From: Tubiluchus corallicola
Taxonomy: Eukaryota; Priapulida; Priapulimorpha; Priapulimorphida; Tubiluchidae
Length of the DNA stretch: 21,782 bases
Direction of reading: 5' to 3'
NCBI GenBank assembly: GCA_030141605.1
Contig: JAQGDQ010001899.1
Coordinates: forward strand, 1-21,782
Part shown: positions 1 through 9,464 of the stretch, in pieces
How the letters are laid out: each line of letters begins with the position of its first letter
Numbering within the stretch: the stretch's first letter is position 1
Program-made: the position numbers and the translations under genes
Notes under the pieces: model-generated
What the model saw: only the letters and a program-made list of their open reading frames with translations
What the model was told of the DNA's origin: nothing
Database searches by the model: none

Positions 1-639
1 TATATACGAATCTGATTAGTTCGCTTTGTATTAACTATCGTCCATATTGCGGGGACATAGCTAGGAAACTTGAGAGATATAGACCTTTCTCACAACGCGA
101 AGGTCAAGGTGAAGTTTAGATAAGACGATCATTGCTTACTAGACTGACATCCAAAGCTCTCGGAGTCAGGTGAAGGATTCACCTTATAGCATTTAGGAGT
201 TAAGCGAACATATTAAAATTCAATCTATACGATACATAGATTTAAGTCACCTTACACTATACGATCTAGATTAACAGAAACATTAGGCATTTGAATTTTA
301 GAAGGTGATAAAACTCGCTAGTCTGAACGTGCGGTATGCGTCTGCAAACAAAAGGCTTATGGCTATAGAGTTCAGCCTATAGAGTTCTTTTGCAAGTTCT
401 TGCACAGGCATTCACACTAGCTTACCGAGTCGCACGTATAATGACTGCGCTCCATCGCGAAGCCACACAACTTGTTCCCACAGCGACTTGCTCAGTATTA
501 TCAATCCCACTTGTTTCCACCACTTCCCACACACTAAAGAAAATGTCATTAAGATTTATCTTCATCAGATTTATAAGTGAAATAAAAATGCAAAGAAATA
601 GGAAGAATAAAAAACCAGAGAAGATAAATAAGAGGGACA
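1..639. other. Non-repetitive flank, no gene recognised
   Basis: I see no recognisable gene. A short direct repeat CTATAGAGTTC occurs twice 15 bp apart near 363-388. The frame open from 390 to 653 begins with TTG and resembles no family. Nothing else stands out before the purine tract. Confidence 0.5.
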
Positions 640-690
640 GAGAGAGGGAATGAACGAGAAAAGAGCGAGAGTAAGTGAGAGAGAGAGGCG

Positions 691-724
<34 letters not shown>

Positions 725-725
725 G

Positions 726-763
<38 letters not shown>

Positions 764-862
764 AGAAAGAGAGAAAGAAAGAGAGAGAGAGAGTGTGTGA
801 AAGAAAGAAAGAGAGAGAGAGTGTGTGAAAGAAAGAGAAAGAGAGAGTCAGAAGGAAGAAAC
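640..862. repeat. GA/GAAA purine microsatellite
   Basis: An almost uninterrupted purine strand of GAGA and AAAG tracts, with two GAGTGTGTGAAAGAAAG blocks near 790-835. The complementary strand is open as a Ser/Leu/Phe-rich frame only because CTC, TCT and TTT are sense codons. Such homopurine-homopyrimidine tracts can adopt triplex (H-DNA) structure; that is general knowledge, not seen here. Confidence 0.95.
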
Positions 863-899
863 AATAGAAAAGAGGAAAGAAAGACAGAAACAGACTAGG

Positions 900-1317
900 T
901 ATTTATTACTCCATTACCTTTACTTAAAAGTTTTGTCTTTGGGATACTAACTTTATGATACTTTGCAAAAAATTCTTTTGTTTGGAAGCTGTGGATGCTG
1001 GACATTCCTCTGAAAAGAATGCATTATTTGTCATGGCGTCGCCATGGCGACAACTGAACGCTCTCGTAAATTATTAGTTTTGTGCATAATAAGTCCCACC
1101 ACAAACTTTTACAGGTAATTAATTAATTAAAGCGTTTATTTTTGCCGTTTTTCATTATTTCGTCACGTGTTGCACAACATTTCTGATAAAAATATTTTCG
1201 TTTTGAATGAAATAGGAGCAGAAATGGTAAATCACAGACAAATTGTTTTAGAAATACTTGATTTTTCTCCTTATTCTGTTGCTCTAATATAGAATTGGGC
1301 CTCTATCCCTTGTTATA
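900..1317. other. Single-copy AT-rich spacer
   Basis: No gene or tandem repeat recognised. It contains overlapping palindromes around 1032-1051 (GTCGCCATGGCGAC is a perfect 14-bp palindrome) and a CACGTG E-box sequence at 1164-1169. Confidence 0.4.
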
Positions 1318-1763
1318 TTAAACCTTTCAGTCCCAAATTATTAAGAAAACATTTTTTGGCTTGGTACTTTTGTTCAGTAGGTCCATCTTGTTTACACATA
1401 ATAATTATTTTTTTCTACCTGTGCCCGCGTGCTAAATATAGCCTGCATCCCACGGGATACATTGGGATTCACTGGAAGCAAAAAATAACTGCTGATAATT
1501 TTTTAAAGTATCTAAAACATTTAGTATGCACGCTATGCTGATCTGTACAAAGTCATCTCTAAAGTACTGTACCTTGCGCAGTTTTTTATGCTATGTAGAT
1601 TTTCTAGTTTGCCATTTTGTCACCATTTTTAGTCGATTGTTATTGGCTTAAATCAAAATAACTATTAACAGATCAAATAACTGTCAGTTTTAAAATTTTA
1701 TTAATTTTAAGGGCAGAAAATATTCTCGTATCCCATGGGATACAACGGGTATGAAAGGGTTAA
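1318..1763. mobile_element. TTAA-flanked MITE, piggyBac-like
   Basis: Both ends are TTAA. Reading inward, the left end is TTAAACCTTTCAGTCCC and the reverse complement of the right end is TTAACCCTTTCATACCC, 14 of 17 matching. A subterminal motif, ATCCC-A-(C/T)-GGGATAC, occurs twice in the same orientation (about 1445-1466 and 1729-1749) and contains a CCCATGGG-like palindrome. TTAA target sites and ends beginning CCYT are characteristic of the piggyBac superfamily. At about 446 bp with no transposase frame it would be a non-autonomous miniature element. Family assignment is an inference from the ends only. Confidence 0.6.
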
Positions 1764-2021
1764 TAGCACCCGTTATTCCCCACTTGAGATGTACGGCATT
1801 GCCTATAGCGCGATTGAGACTCCTGGCGCACTATTTGAAAGTTGAAACCGATAGATGGCGCTACGGAGAAATCCAAACTGCAAGCACGTTTTGATGGTCA
1901 GTCATTTAACAGCTGAATCTAGAAGAAGATTCAACAATGTTGACTTTACATCCTTAACGTCAATTATCAATTGCAATTTTATGTTTGTTAGAGATTTTTT
2001 TCAACGTTTTAAAAGCCTATG
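1764..2021. other. Single-copy spacer with CTCF-like core
   Basis: No gene seen. The sequence TAGATGGCGCT at 1853-1863 resembles the AGRKGGCGC core bound by CTCF in bilaterian animals. A single match this short is weak. Just outside the MITE, AACGGGT (1744-1750) and ACCCGTT (1768-1774) form a 7-bp inverted repeat across the element's right end. Confidence 0.3.
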
Positions 2022-2832
2022 AATAAGAAAACACATCAATTTTGCATATATATATATGTATATATGTATACAATTACATGATAGACATATTTATGTATCT
2101 ATATCAATTTATCTATCTATCTAACTATATCTATATCTATATATATATATTTATATGCTATTGTATGTATATACCATTATATGGTACTTGCAAAATTGAT
2201 GTGTCTTCTTATTTTGTTTTAAATGTTTGGCACAGTAGTTTTTAGTTTGCACTGGACGCATTTGGCTTTAACAGTTGTGTGAATTTTATTCTCATGCTGC
2301 GATGTTCTTTTATGCTTTTATAGTTATGAATATCGATTTTTTATGACAAATAAAGATTGTTTTATATATATATATATATATAAGAAAATACAATAGCATA
2401 TAATAGCATATACAATACATTTACATACAATAGCATATAAATATAGATATATAGATATATCTATCATGTAATTGTATATATATATACATATATATTATGA
2501 TATATTGTGATATCAAACGGCTTATATATATATATGCTATTGTGTGTATATACCATTATATGGTACTTGCAAAATTGATGTGCAATAGCATATATATATA
2601 AGCCGCTTGATATCACAATATATTATAATATATATATATATATACAATTACATGTTATATATATATATATAGTTACGAATATATATAACAATCTTTATTT
2701 GTCATAAAAAATGGATATTTATAAAAGCATAAAAAAAACATCGCAGCATGAGAATAAAATTCACACAACCTTTAAAGGCAAATGCATCCAGTGCAAACTA
2801 AAAACTACTGTGCCAAACATTTAAAACAAAAT
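2022..2832. repeat. Nested AT-rich fold-back (inverted repeat) structure
   Basis: Three inverted pairs are visible. First, 2022-2046 pairs with 2189-2213 (24 of 25 bp). Second, 2211-2361 pairs with 2687-2832, a ~150-bp pair that looks about 90% identical by eye. Third, inside the second, 2493-2542 pairs with 2583-2630 around a ~40-nt loop. The loop sequence (2543-2582, with palindromic ACCATTATATGGT) is also a direct repeat of 2165-2204. TA-rich tracts at 2045-2170 and 2400-2500 are further approximate reverse complements. There is no coding frame. It could be a fold-back transposon or MITE, or the product of palindromic duplication. Confidence 0.85.
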
Positions 2833-3730
2833 ATACATTATAATATTACACGGAAATTATAATAGGCTATATACAATATATACATATAATTTAAAATGGA
2901 CGCGGGTAAATAAAATTTGCGGATGAATTATATATTATCGTTTACGTAAGTTGGGTTTTCAAAACGATTTAATGTATGTATTTTTCATTTTGATTTGAAT
3001 TCGTCGAAAGACTTGATTTGTTTTAAATTTGATGGCAGGGGGTATTCCGGCTGCAGTTCGGTAATCTGAGGTAGGACTACTGGTAGTTGTTCGTACGGTG
3101 GAAGAGGTTATACTGCAAAAGACAAAAGAACAACATTGAAGATCAAAACACTACTTGAATAAACGCGCATTGTTGCTAGTTGAGGGTCTCAGGTCGAGGG
3201 CACTATGTTCACACTCACTCACAATTGGATATTTAAAACTGGTTTAATTTACTCTCAGAGAAAGATTGAATCCAAACCTGTTTGAAATGCCACAAACCTG
3301 GCTTTAGTTAACAAACATTCATTCACAATCGAATATCTAGTGCTTAAATAAAGTATAAAAGCATAGAAGGATTGAATTTGTAGAGAGTTTAAAGTATATT
3401 AGACTGAAGTTAGTGTAGACTATTGTAGACTGTCTCAATCTGGTGGTTAAAATAAAGAATATGAATTTGTGTTGAACTGTGAAAGACCATTCAACAGCAA
3501 TGCTCAAGAAAAAAAGACCCATGCAGAGCTACCCAAGTCACATGCACCCACTGAGCTTACCTGATTGGCTAGTGAAATTCACTGGCAATCTACATTCCCA
3601 TATATGGGAAGCCCAGCAGGTACAGGTGACTGAGCAGCACTGGCCAAGGCCAAACCTGGATTAAACATCGACTCCAGTTCCATAATAATTTTAAATGTAG
3701 GTGGCAGCACACATTATTGTAGTAGTTTAA
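2833..3730. other. Single-copy spacer
   Basis: About 900 bp without tandem repeats or a recognisable gene. Short frames on both strands near 3337-3781 overlap each other and match no family I know, so I do not call them. Confidence 0.4.
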
Positions 3731-3794
3731 GTGCACCCTGGGACAGCTAACCCGTGTCGTTTTACCAGCTTGTGCCAACATTTTAAATTATTAA
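3731..3794 (+). repeat. Dispersed repeat, copy 1
   Basis: The segment resembles 16650-16712: both begin G-Y-GCA-Y-CCTGG, share TTTTACCA in the middle, and end with the identical AACATTTTAAATTATTAA. Identity is strong in the last 35 bp and weak before. It may be the end of an unidentified transposable element. Confidence 0.55.
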
Positions 3795-3829
3795 TAATAT
3801 AATATATTAATTCATATTTTTGTAAGAAC

Positions 3830-3975
3830 AAAAAAGGGAGCAAACAACTAAGCAAAAGTAAAATTAAAACAAGAAACATAAGCAAGTAATCAAGCAAATA
3901 AGCAAGCGAAACAGCAAAAAGTCAGTGAGCAAAGAATTAAACAAACGAGAAAGTAAGCGTGAAAACAGCAAACAA
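3830..3975. repeat. Degenerate AAGCAA-rich tract
   Basis: A purine- and A-rich strand in which AAGCAA, AAGTAA and related hexamers recur irregularly. It has no clean period. It looks like a decayed simple repeat. Confidence 0.6.
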
Positions 3976-4070
3976 AACGTACCACCTCCACCCATTTTCA
4001 CAACATGCAATACCATGTCATTGTTTACTTTTTTATTATCAAATCTTTTAGCCATTAACGTGTAATAATC

Positions 4071-4186
4071 GCTGACACAGTAACTGCTTGTGGTGTGTTA
4101 TTAAATGCGTTGTTAAAATGTTGTTGAAAAGCTGACCCAGTAACTGCTTGTGGTGTGTTATTAAAATGCGTTGTTAAAATGTTGTG
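4071..4186. repeat. 60-bp tandem doublet
   Basis: Two copies, starting at 4071 and 4131, begin GCTGAC-M-CAGTAACTGC and continue through TTGTTAAAATGTTG. The second copy has one extra A in the TTAAAATGCG segment. This is a simple tandem duplication. Confidence 0.9.
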
Positions 4187-4401
4187 TGTTCTCGTTAATA
4201 GGACGTTTGTCCTGTAATTATACATTTAGTTTAAACAACATTTATGGGAGTATACAAGCAGAATAAAAGTATCTGATTTGTTTAAATACAAAAATTGTTT
4301 ATTTACAATACACAATTATGGTGTGGGGGGCAGGGAATCGTGACCCTACAAGGGTTAAGCAAACATACTAACATTACATGAGTAAACATAAAAACACTCC
4401 A
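4187..4401. other. Short spacer before the 72-bp array
   Basis: No gene recognised. It contains a G-rich patch (GGTGTGGGGGGCAGGG, about 4320-4335). The ATG that opens the frame through the following array lies at 4378. Confidence 0.4.
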
Positions 4402-5290
4402 AAGAACAAGTCAAATCATTTCATCAGACTATTTACAATGGAGAAAAAAGTAAAAAACTCCAATTTACATTTCAAGAACAAGTCAAATCATATCATCAGA
4501 CTATTTACAATGGAGAAAGTAAAAAACTCCTATTTACATTTCAAGAACAAGTCAAATCATATCATCAAACAATTTACAATGGAGAAAAAAGTAAAAAACT
4601 CCAATTTACATTTCAAGAACAAGTCAAATCATATCATCAAACAATTTACAATGGAGAAAAAAGTAAAAAACTCCAATTTACATTTCAAGAACAAGTCAAA
4701 TCATATCATCAAACAATTTACAATGGAGAAAAAAGTAAAAAACTCCAATTTACATTTCAAGAACAAGTCAAATCATATCATCAAACAATTTACAATGGAG
4801 AAAAAAGTAAAAAACTCCAATTTACATTTCAAGAACAAGTCAAATCATATCATCAAACAATTTACAATGGAGAAAAAAGTAAAAAACTCCAATTTACATT
4901 TCAAGAACAAGTCAAATCATATCATCAAACAATTTACAATGGAGAAAAAAGTAAAAAACTCCAATTTACATTTCAAGAACAAGTCAAATCATATCATCAA
5001 ACAATTTACAATGGAAAAAAAAGTAAAAAACTCCAATTTACATTTCAAGAACAAGTCAAATCATATCATCAAACAATTTACAATGGAGAAAAAAGTAAAA
5101 AACTCCCATTTACATTTCAAGAACAAGTCAAATCATATCATCAAACAATTTACAATGGAGAAAAAAGTCAAAAACTCCAATTTACATTTCAAGAACAAGT
5201 CAAATCATATCATCAAACAATTTATTTACAATGGAGAAAAAAGTCAAAAAACTCCAATTTGTATCATTTCATCAAACAATATTCAAAAAA
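4402..5290 (+). repeat. 72-bp minisatellite, 12 copies, open as a 335-codon frame
   Basis: Units start at 4402, 4474, 4543, 4615 and then every 72 bp to 5191. The third to eleventh are nearly identical. Because 72 is a multiple of three, a frame from ATG 4378 to a stop ending at 5385 reads 335 codons with a 24-residue period containing KNKSNHIIKQF and TMEKKVKNS. A second plus-strand frame is also open through each unit, while all three minus frames are stopped. The second unit lacks exactly 3 bp, which keeps the frame; the last unit has a 4-bp insertion that shifts it. The predicted peptide is strongly basic, has no evident signal peptide or known domain, and begins in unique sequence for only about 8 codons. 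I treat it as a minisatellite; translation is unproven. Confidence 0.93.
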
Positions 5291-5450
5291 ATTCTGTATT
5301 TACATATTTACATAATTCTGTAGTTATAGCAGTGGTTATACTAAGAGTTAAGCTGCTATATTATAGACTTCTGAAGGCTCGGTAACTGGACCCATGGAGG
5401 ACTCCGTATTTTTGTTATGATTACTATTATGTTCATTAAAATATATGTAG
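5291..5450. other. Spacer after the 72-bp array
   Basis: Unique sequence with no gene. It holds the left copy of a 13-bp motif GGCTCGGTAACTG (5376-5388) whose reverse complement occurs at 6377-6389. Confidence 0.4.
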
Positions 5451-5454
5451 AAAA

Positions 5455-5780
5455 AATGTTCAAAACGTTCCAAATCTGTTCAACTGAACATTTCTTTGAT
5501 GTTCAAAAATGTTCATTCTAAAATTGAGAACAAGTTCAAGACAACTTCTCCTGTTATGAGCAAAAATATTCATTTTAATGTCAGCAACAAAAGCTAAAAC
5601 TGATTCAACGCAGTTTCTCTTTGGAGGTGATAAGCAAAAATATTTATTTCAATGTTGGCACGTTAAAAGCCAGTGCAAGACAGCTTTGTACTGGGAGGAT
5701 GTGCCAAGCCAAAAGCCAGTGCAAGATGACCCAAACTTCTCTCCGGAGGTTTGGAGAATTACATTTCAATTTGAACGTTA
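5455..5780. repeat. Degenerate GTTCA-rich and ~70-bp repeats
   Basis: 5455-5560 is dense in TGTTCA/TTCAA motifs. From about 5533 to 5780 degenerate direct repeats follow, recognisable by TTCAAGAC / TTCAACGC / CAAGACAG / CAAGATGA starts, GCAAAAATATT-like centres and AAAGCCAGTGCAAGA, with spacing around 45-75 bp. The 67-codon frame at 5578-5781 runs through these repeats and resembles no known protein. Confidence 0.6.
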
Positions 5781-5804
5781 ATTGCTATTAGCAATTTAGA
5801 GCTT

Positions 5805-6360
5805 CAGCATCATCAGCGAATACATTACAGTTTCTCGGATTTTTTAATATAAAATATAAAAGTGCTTACATATTTAGCATAATATTTAAAGTTGACATTC
5901 AACACAAATTTTCTGCAATGCATTGTATTCTAAAGTGCAATATATGCTGCAATATATTCTAGTAATTGTCACATATCCCATAAGCTGCAATATTCTATTA
6001 ACTGCCATATATCGTAGCAACTGCAGTATATTCTATTAATGGTAACATACACTATATGCTGCAATATTCTGTTAACTGCAATATATCGTAGCAACTGCAG
6101 TATATTCTATTAATGGTAACACGTCCTATAAGCTGCAATATTCTGTTGCAATATTCTGTTAATTGTAACACGTCCTATAAGCTGCGATATTTCTAGAAAC
6201 TGCAACCTTCAACAAACAACAATATATCATACAAGCTGCAATATGTTCTATTATTTGTTACATATCCTTTAAGCTGCAGTATTTCTAAAAACTGCAGTAT
6301 ATTGTATAAGCTACAGTATGTTATTCATAAGATAGAGGGACCACAATGCTGATGATGCTG
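5805..6360. repeat. Degenerate CTGCAATAT array bracketed by 13-bp inverted repeats
   Basis: The array is built from short GCTGCAATAT-TCT-RTTAA-TG/CAA modules. Its clearest higher-order unit is 74 bp, seen twice starting at 5984 and 6058 and sharing ATATCGTAGCAACTGCAG. It fades into single modules toward both ends. The whole lies exactly between CAGCATCATCAGC at 5805-5817 and its perfect reverse complement GCTGATGATGCTG at 6348-6360. Confidence 0.75.
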
Positions 6361-6471
6361 GATGTTTGTGAGGCGGCAGTTACCGAGCCGATGAGGAGGA
6401 ATTTTCTGAAAAGCAGGGGGAGGGGGATTGAAAACAATAATCATTAATAATAACTTCTATTTCTGGTGCTT

Positions 6472-6735
6472 TAATTAAGAAGCGTAATTGTTTGAAGTAC
6501 GCTCAAAACGCTTTAATGATTTGAAGCACAAATGTTGTTTTAATTAAGAAGCGTAATTGTTTGAAGTACGCTCAAAACGTTGTAATGAATCGAAGCACAA
6601 ATGTTGTTTTAGTTAAGAAGCGCAATTGTTTAAAGTACGCTCATAACGTTTTAATGATTTGAAGCACCAATGGTTCTTTAATTAAGAAGCGTAATTGTTT
6701 AAAGTACGCTCAAAACGTTTTAAGGATTCGAACCG
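6472..6735. repeat. 69-bp tandem array, 4 copies
   Basis: Units start at 6472, 6541, 6610 and 6679, each with TAAGAAGCGYAATTGTTT and AAGTACGCTCA. The last is truncated after GGATTCGAACC. Copies differ at several positions, so the array is older than the 72-, 55- and 49-bp arrays. G-rich AGGGGGAT near 6420-6427 and its complement ATCCCCCT near 6758-6768 lie on either side. Confidence 0.93.
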
Positions 6736-6927
6736 TTAAAAGTGTTCATAATAGAATTGATCCCCCTCCCATGCCGATAGTGACCAGGCGGTGGGAAGCT
6801 AATTTTTAATAACATGGCGACACATATTTCAGCCATATTTAATATTTTAGCCATATTTAATTGATTGTATATTCAAACGTTATCTATACATGGACAGCCA
6901 TGGTTACAATATTAGGCAACATCTTTA
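6736..6927. other. Spacer between 69-bp and 66-bp arrays
   Basis: Unique AT-rich sequence apart from a repeated AGCCATATTTAAT phrase near 6832-6862. No gene seen. Confidence 0.4.
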
Positions 6928-7063
6928 AATTATGCAAGGTGGCAAACTTGATGTCTATAGTCAAAATAAACGCTTGACTATATACAAGGTTTTAATTATG
7001 CAACGTGGCAAACTTGATGCCTATAGTCAAAATAACAGCTTGACTATATACAAGGTTGTGTGT
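6928..7063. repeat. 66-bp tandem doublet
   Basis: Two copies start at about 6931 and 6997, sharing TGGCAAACTTGATG, CTATAGTCAAAATAA and TTGACTATATACAAGG. The frame spanning them (6932-7180) does not begin with a convincing start context and has no recognisable domain. Confidence 0.9.
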
Positions 7064-7200
7064 CATAATAGCAATTATTTTCATATAAAAAACATTCAGC
7101 CATTATTCCTCATATGCTGGAAAAGGATGAACAAATCTTTGTATGACAAAATGATGGAAATTAACATTACTGGTTCATGAAAAAAATGTAGTGATAGTGT

Positions 7201-7618
7201 CACATAAAATGTGATAGTAACGAAAAAACTGCCACCAAGGCGTCAAATGAAGAGACATGATAACGTGATGCGAGTCACTGTTAATGTCTTCATCGAGTAA
7301 CATGATACATAGCCATGATGTTATAGAACAGTGATGGAAACTACCATCATGAACGTGTCACATAAAATGATGTGATAGTAACGAAAAAACTGCCATCAAG
7401 GCGACAAATGAAGAGACATGATAACGTGATGCGAGTCACTGTTAATGTCTTCATCGAGTAACATTATACATAGGCATGTCACAGTATAGTGATGGATGTT
7501 ACAGTCATGTCACAGTATAGTGATGTTATAGAACAGTGATGGAAAGTACCATCATCAACGTGTCACATAAAAATGATGTAATAGTAACGAAAAAACTGCC
7601 ATCAAGGCGACAAATGCC
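7201..7618. repeat. 158-bp tandem repeat, ~2.5 copies
   Basis: Copies start at CACATAAAATG at 7201 and 7359 and again at 7564. Each carries GATAGTAACGAAAAAACTGCC, GAGTCACTGTTAATGTC and a GTGATGGAAA block. The second copy is longer (205 bp) because the GTCACAGTATAGTGATG segment is duplicated inside it. The last copy is cut off after CAAGGCGACAAATG. Confidence 0.9.
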
Positions 7619-7967
7619 TTATAAGAGAGAAACTGAATATTTTAAAAAATTGACTTGATGAAATTGAACATAATCACTGATTATTAATCAGTACTAAAGC
7701 AGTAAACAAGTAAAACTGATAACAAAGTGGTGGCAACTACTGCTAATATATCACATAAAGTGACATGACAATGACGAAGGTAAACAGTACCGAAACTAGA
7801 ATATTTCAAAAAATGCCAAGGCATCAGGGAAAAACTCCTGTCATGACATATGGAGAAATGCACGTTATGAAAGATTGCACAGTTAAAACTGCTTGATAAA
7901 GTTGAACGTAACAGTCAGCATTGAAACTGTACCAACAATAACGGTACAGAAAACAGCCGCTATTTAG
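7619..7967. repeat. Diverged long-unit relatives of the 53-bp array
   Basis: Phrases such as GATGAAATTGAACATAATC, AAGTTGAACGTAACAGTC, AGCATTGAAACTGTACC and AACAATAACGGTAC recur here and again at 8366-8740. They look like old copies of a ~90-bp unit that includes the core of the 53-bp array. Spacing is irregular. Confidence 0.6.
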
Positions 7968-8390
7968 AGATTACATGATCGAAATTACGTTGTTGAAGTT
8001 GAATAACAGCATCCAATTAAAGATTACAAGATCAAAATTCCTTTGTTGAAGTTGAATAACAGCATCCAATTAAAGATTACAAGATCAAAATTCCTTTGTT
8101 GAAGTTGAATAACAGCATCCAAATAAAGATTACAAGATCAAAATTCCTTTGTTGAAGTTGAATAACAGCATCCAATTAAAGATTACAATATCAAAATTCT
8201 TTTGTTGAAGTTGAATAACAGCATCCGATTAAAGATTACAAGATCAAAATTCCTATGTCAAGTTGAATAACAGCATCCAATTAAAGATTACAAGATCAAA
8301 ATTTCTTTGTTGAAGTTGAATAACAGCATCCAATTAAAGATTACAAGATCAAAATTCCTATGTTGAAATCGAATATGTAATCGGCATTGA
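7968..8390. repeat. 53-bp tandem array, 8 copies
   Basis: Units begin AGATTACAAGATCAAAATTC at 7968, 8021, 8074, 8127, 8180, 8233, 8285 and 8338, with GTTGAATAACAGCATCC in the second half. One unit is 52 bp. The eighth passes into a longer form containing GTAATCGGCATTGAAAC. Units have no unique spacers between them. Confidence 0.95.
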
Positions 8391-8740
8391 AACAGAACCA
8401 ACAAATACGTTACAAAAACAGCATCCAATTAAAGACTACAAGATCAAAATGCCCTTGTTGAAACTGAACATAATCATTGAAAAATACAGTACGAAAAAAG
8501 GTTCCTTAAAGATGAACGATTGTGGACAAAATTGAAAGTAATCGGCATTGAACTCGTACCAACAATTATAGAACATACAAAAACTCCATTAAAGATTGAA
8601 CGATTGAAATTGCCGTGAATAAAATTGAAAGTTATCGGCATTGAAAAAGTACTAACAATTATAGAAAAAATTACAGAAAAAAGCTTCATTAACGATTGTA
8701 GGATCAAAATTGAATTGATTAAATTGAAAATAATCAACAC
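8391..8740. repeat. Diverged ~90-bp units following the 53-bp array
   Basis: Three or four degenerate copies carry, in order, a GATTGAACGATTG-like start, AAAATTGAAAGT-AATCGGCATTGAA, GTACYAACAATTATAGAA and a run of A before a CCATTAAAG-like end. The 53-bp unit corresponds to this unit minus its central ATCGGCATTG...ACAATTA part. Confidence 0.75.
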
Positions 8741-8924
8741 TGAAGCCTGACAAGAAATTAACTTCAAATGGTCTGCTGCTTAAGAGACAGGAGTTTAAGA
8801 TTAGGGATATTTTTGCATTCACCTGCAAGGTCATGTTATTGTGGAGGGACTGCAACTAGACTCTTTATGAAAACTAATCATCTAAGAGTAGACATTGGAC
8901 CAGGAAGGTGAACTGTGATTTTGA
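8741..8924. other. Short single-copy spacer
   Basis: No gene or repeat recognised. Confidence 0.4.
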
Positions 8925-9150
8925 TATGGTCACCCATTCATTTACTATCGGGGCTCTAGCTTCAATTCCTAAACTAAGTCAGCCATGTTTTGGCTAACAT
9001 GATTTTAGTAGTGACGACTCATCCGTGTGCTATCTAGTCTTTACTCTATAAAATTTCAATTCCTAAACAAAGTCAGCCATGTTTTAGCGTATGTGATTTT
9101 AGTAGTGGTCACTCATCTAATTACTTTCTAGTCTTAGCTCTGGTTAACTT
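8925..9150. repeat. 94-bp tandem repeat, ~2.5 copies
   Basis: TTCAATTCCTAAAC starts at 8961 and 9055, each followed by AAGTCAGCCATGTTTT and GATTTTAGTAGTG. The preceding GGTCACCCATTCATTTAC (near 8926) is a partial third copy matching the end of the second (GGTCACTCATCTAATTAC). Confidence 0.85.
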
Positions 9151-9464
9151 CACTTCAATTGTCAAGATTACTAATTTCGCCCTAAAGCTAGTTCAGCAAA
9201 AAGCAAACACCAGGCGGCACAACCAGTCAGCTAAAACACTTGCTAGTCACAGCCTAAAAAGCTTATAAATGAAATGCTTTACAAAAATAAAGATGGATTT
9301 TGCAAATATTAGACTAAAGTATTATTAGATAATTTGTGAAAGGCCTGCAATTAACAAGGTTAGGCTGGGGGGTGAATCAGGTTTTGAATTATTAGTTAAG
9401 GTAATGGACAAAATATGGGAAGTTACTTTTGAACAGGGATCTAAGTGATCTGCATAAAAATTTG
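9151..9464. other. Single-copy spacer
   Basis: About 310 bp with no recognised gene, RNA or repeat. Confidence 0.4.

Noticed and set aside
571-864. Ser/Leu/Phe-rich 97-codon minus frame
   Set aside because: It is the translation of the GA microsatellite and begins with a codon chosen inside it.
5790-6370. Hammerhead ribozyme (CTGATGA on either strand)
   Set aside because: CTGATGA occurs near 5805-5817 (minus) and 6349 (plus), but no GAAAC core strand and no pairing stems follow.
6724-6735. tRNA B box GGTTCGAATCC on the minus strand
   Set aside because: It is a variant of a unit in the 69-bp array (other copies read GATTTGAAGCAC), with no A box upstream.
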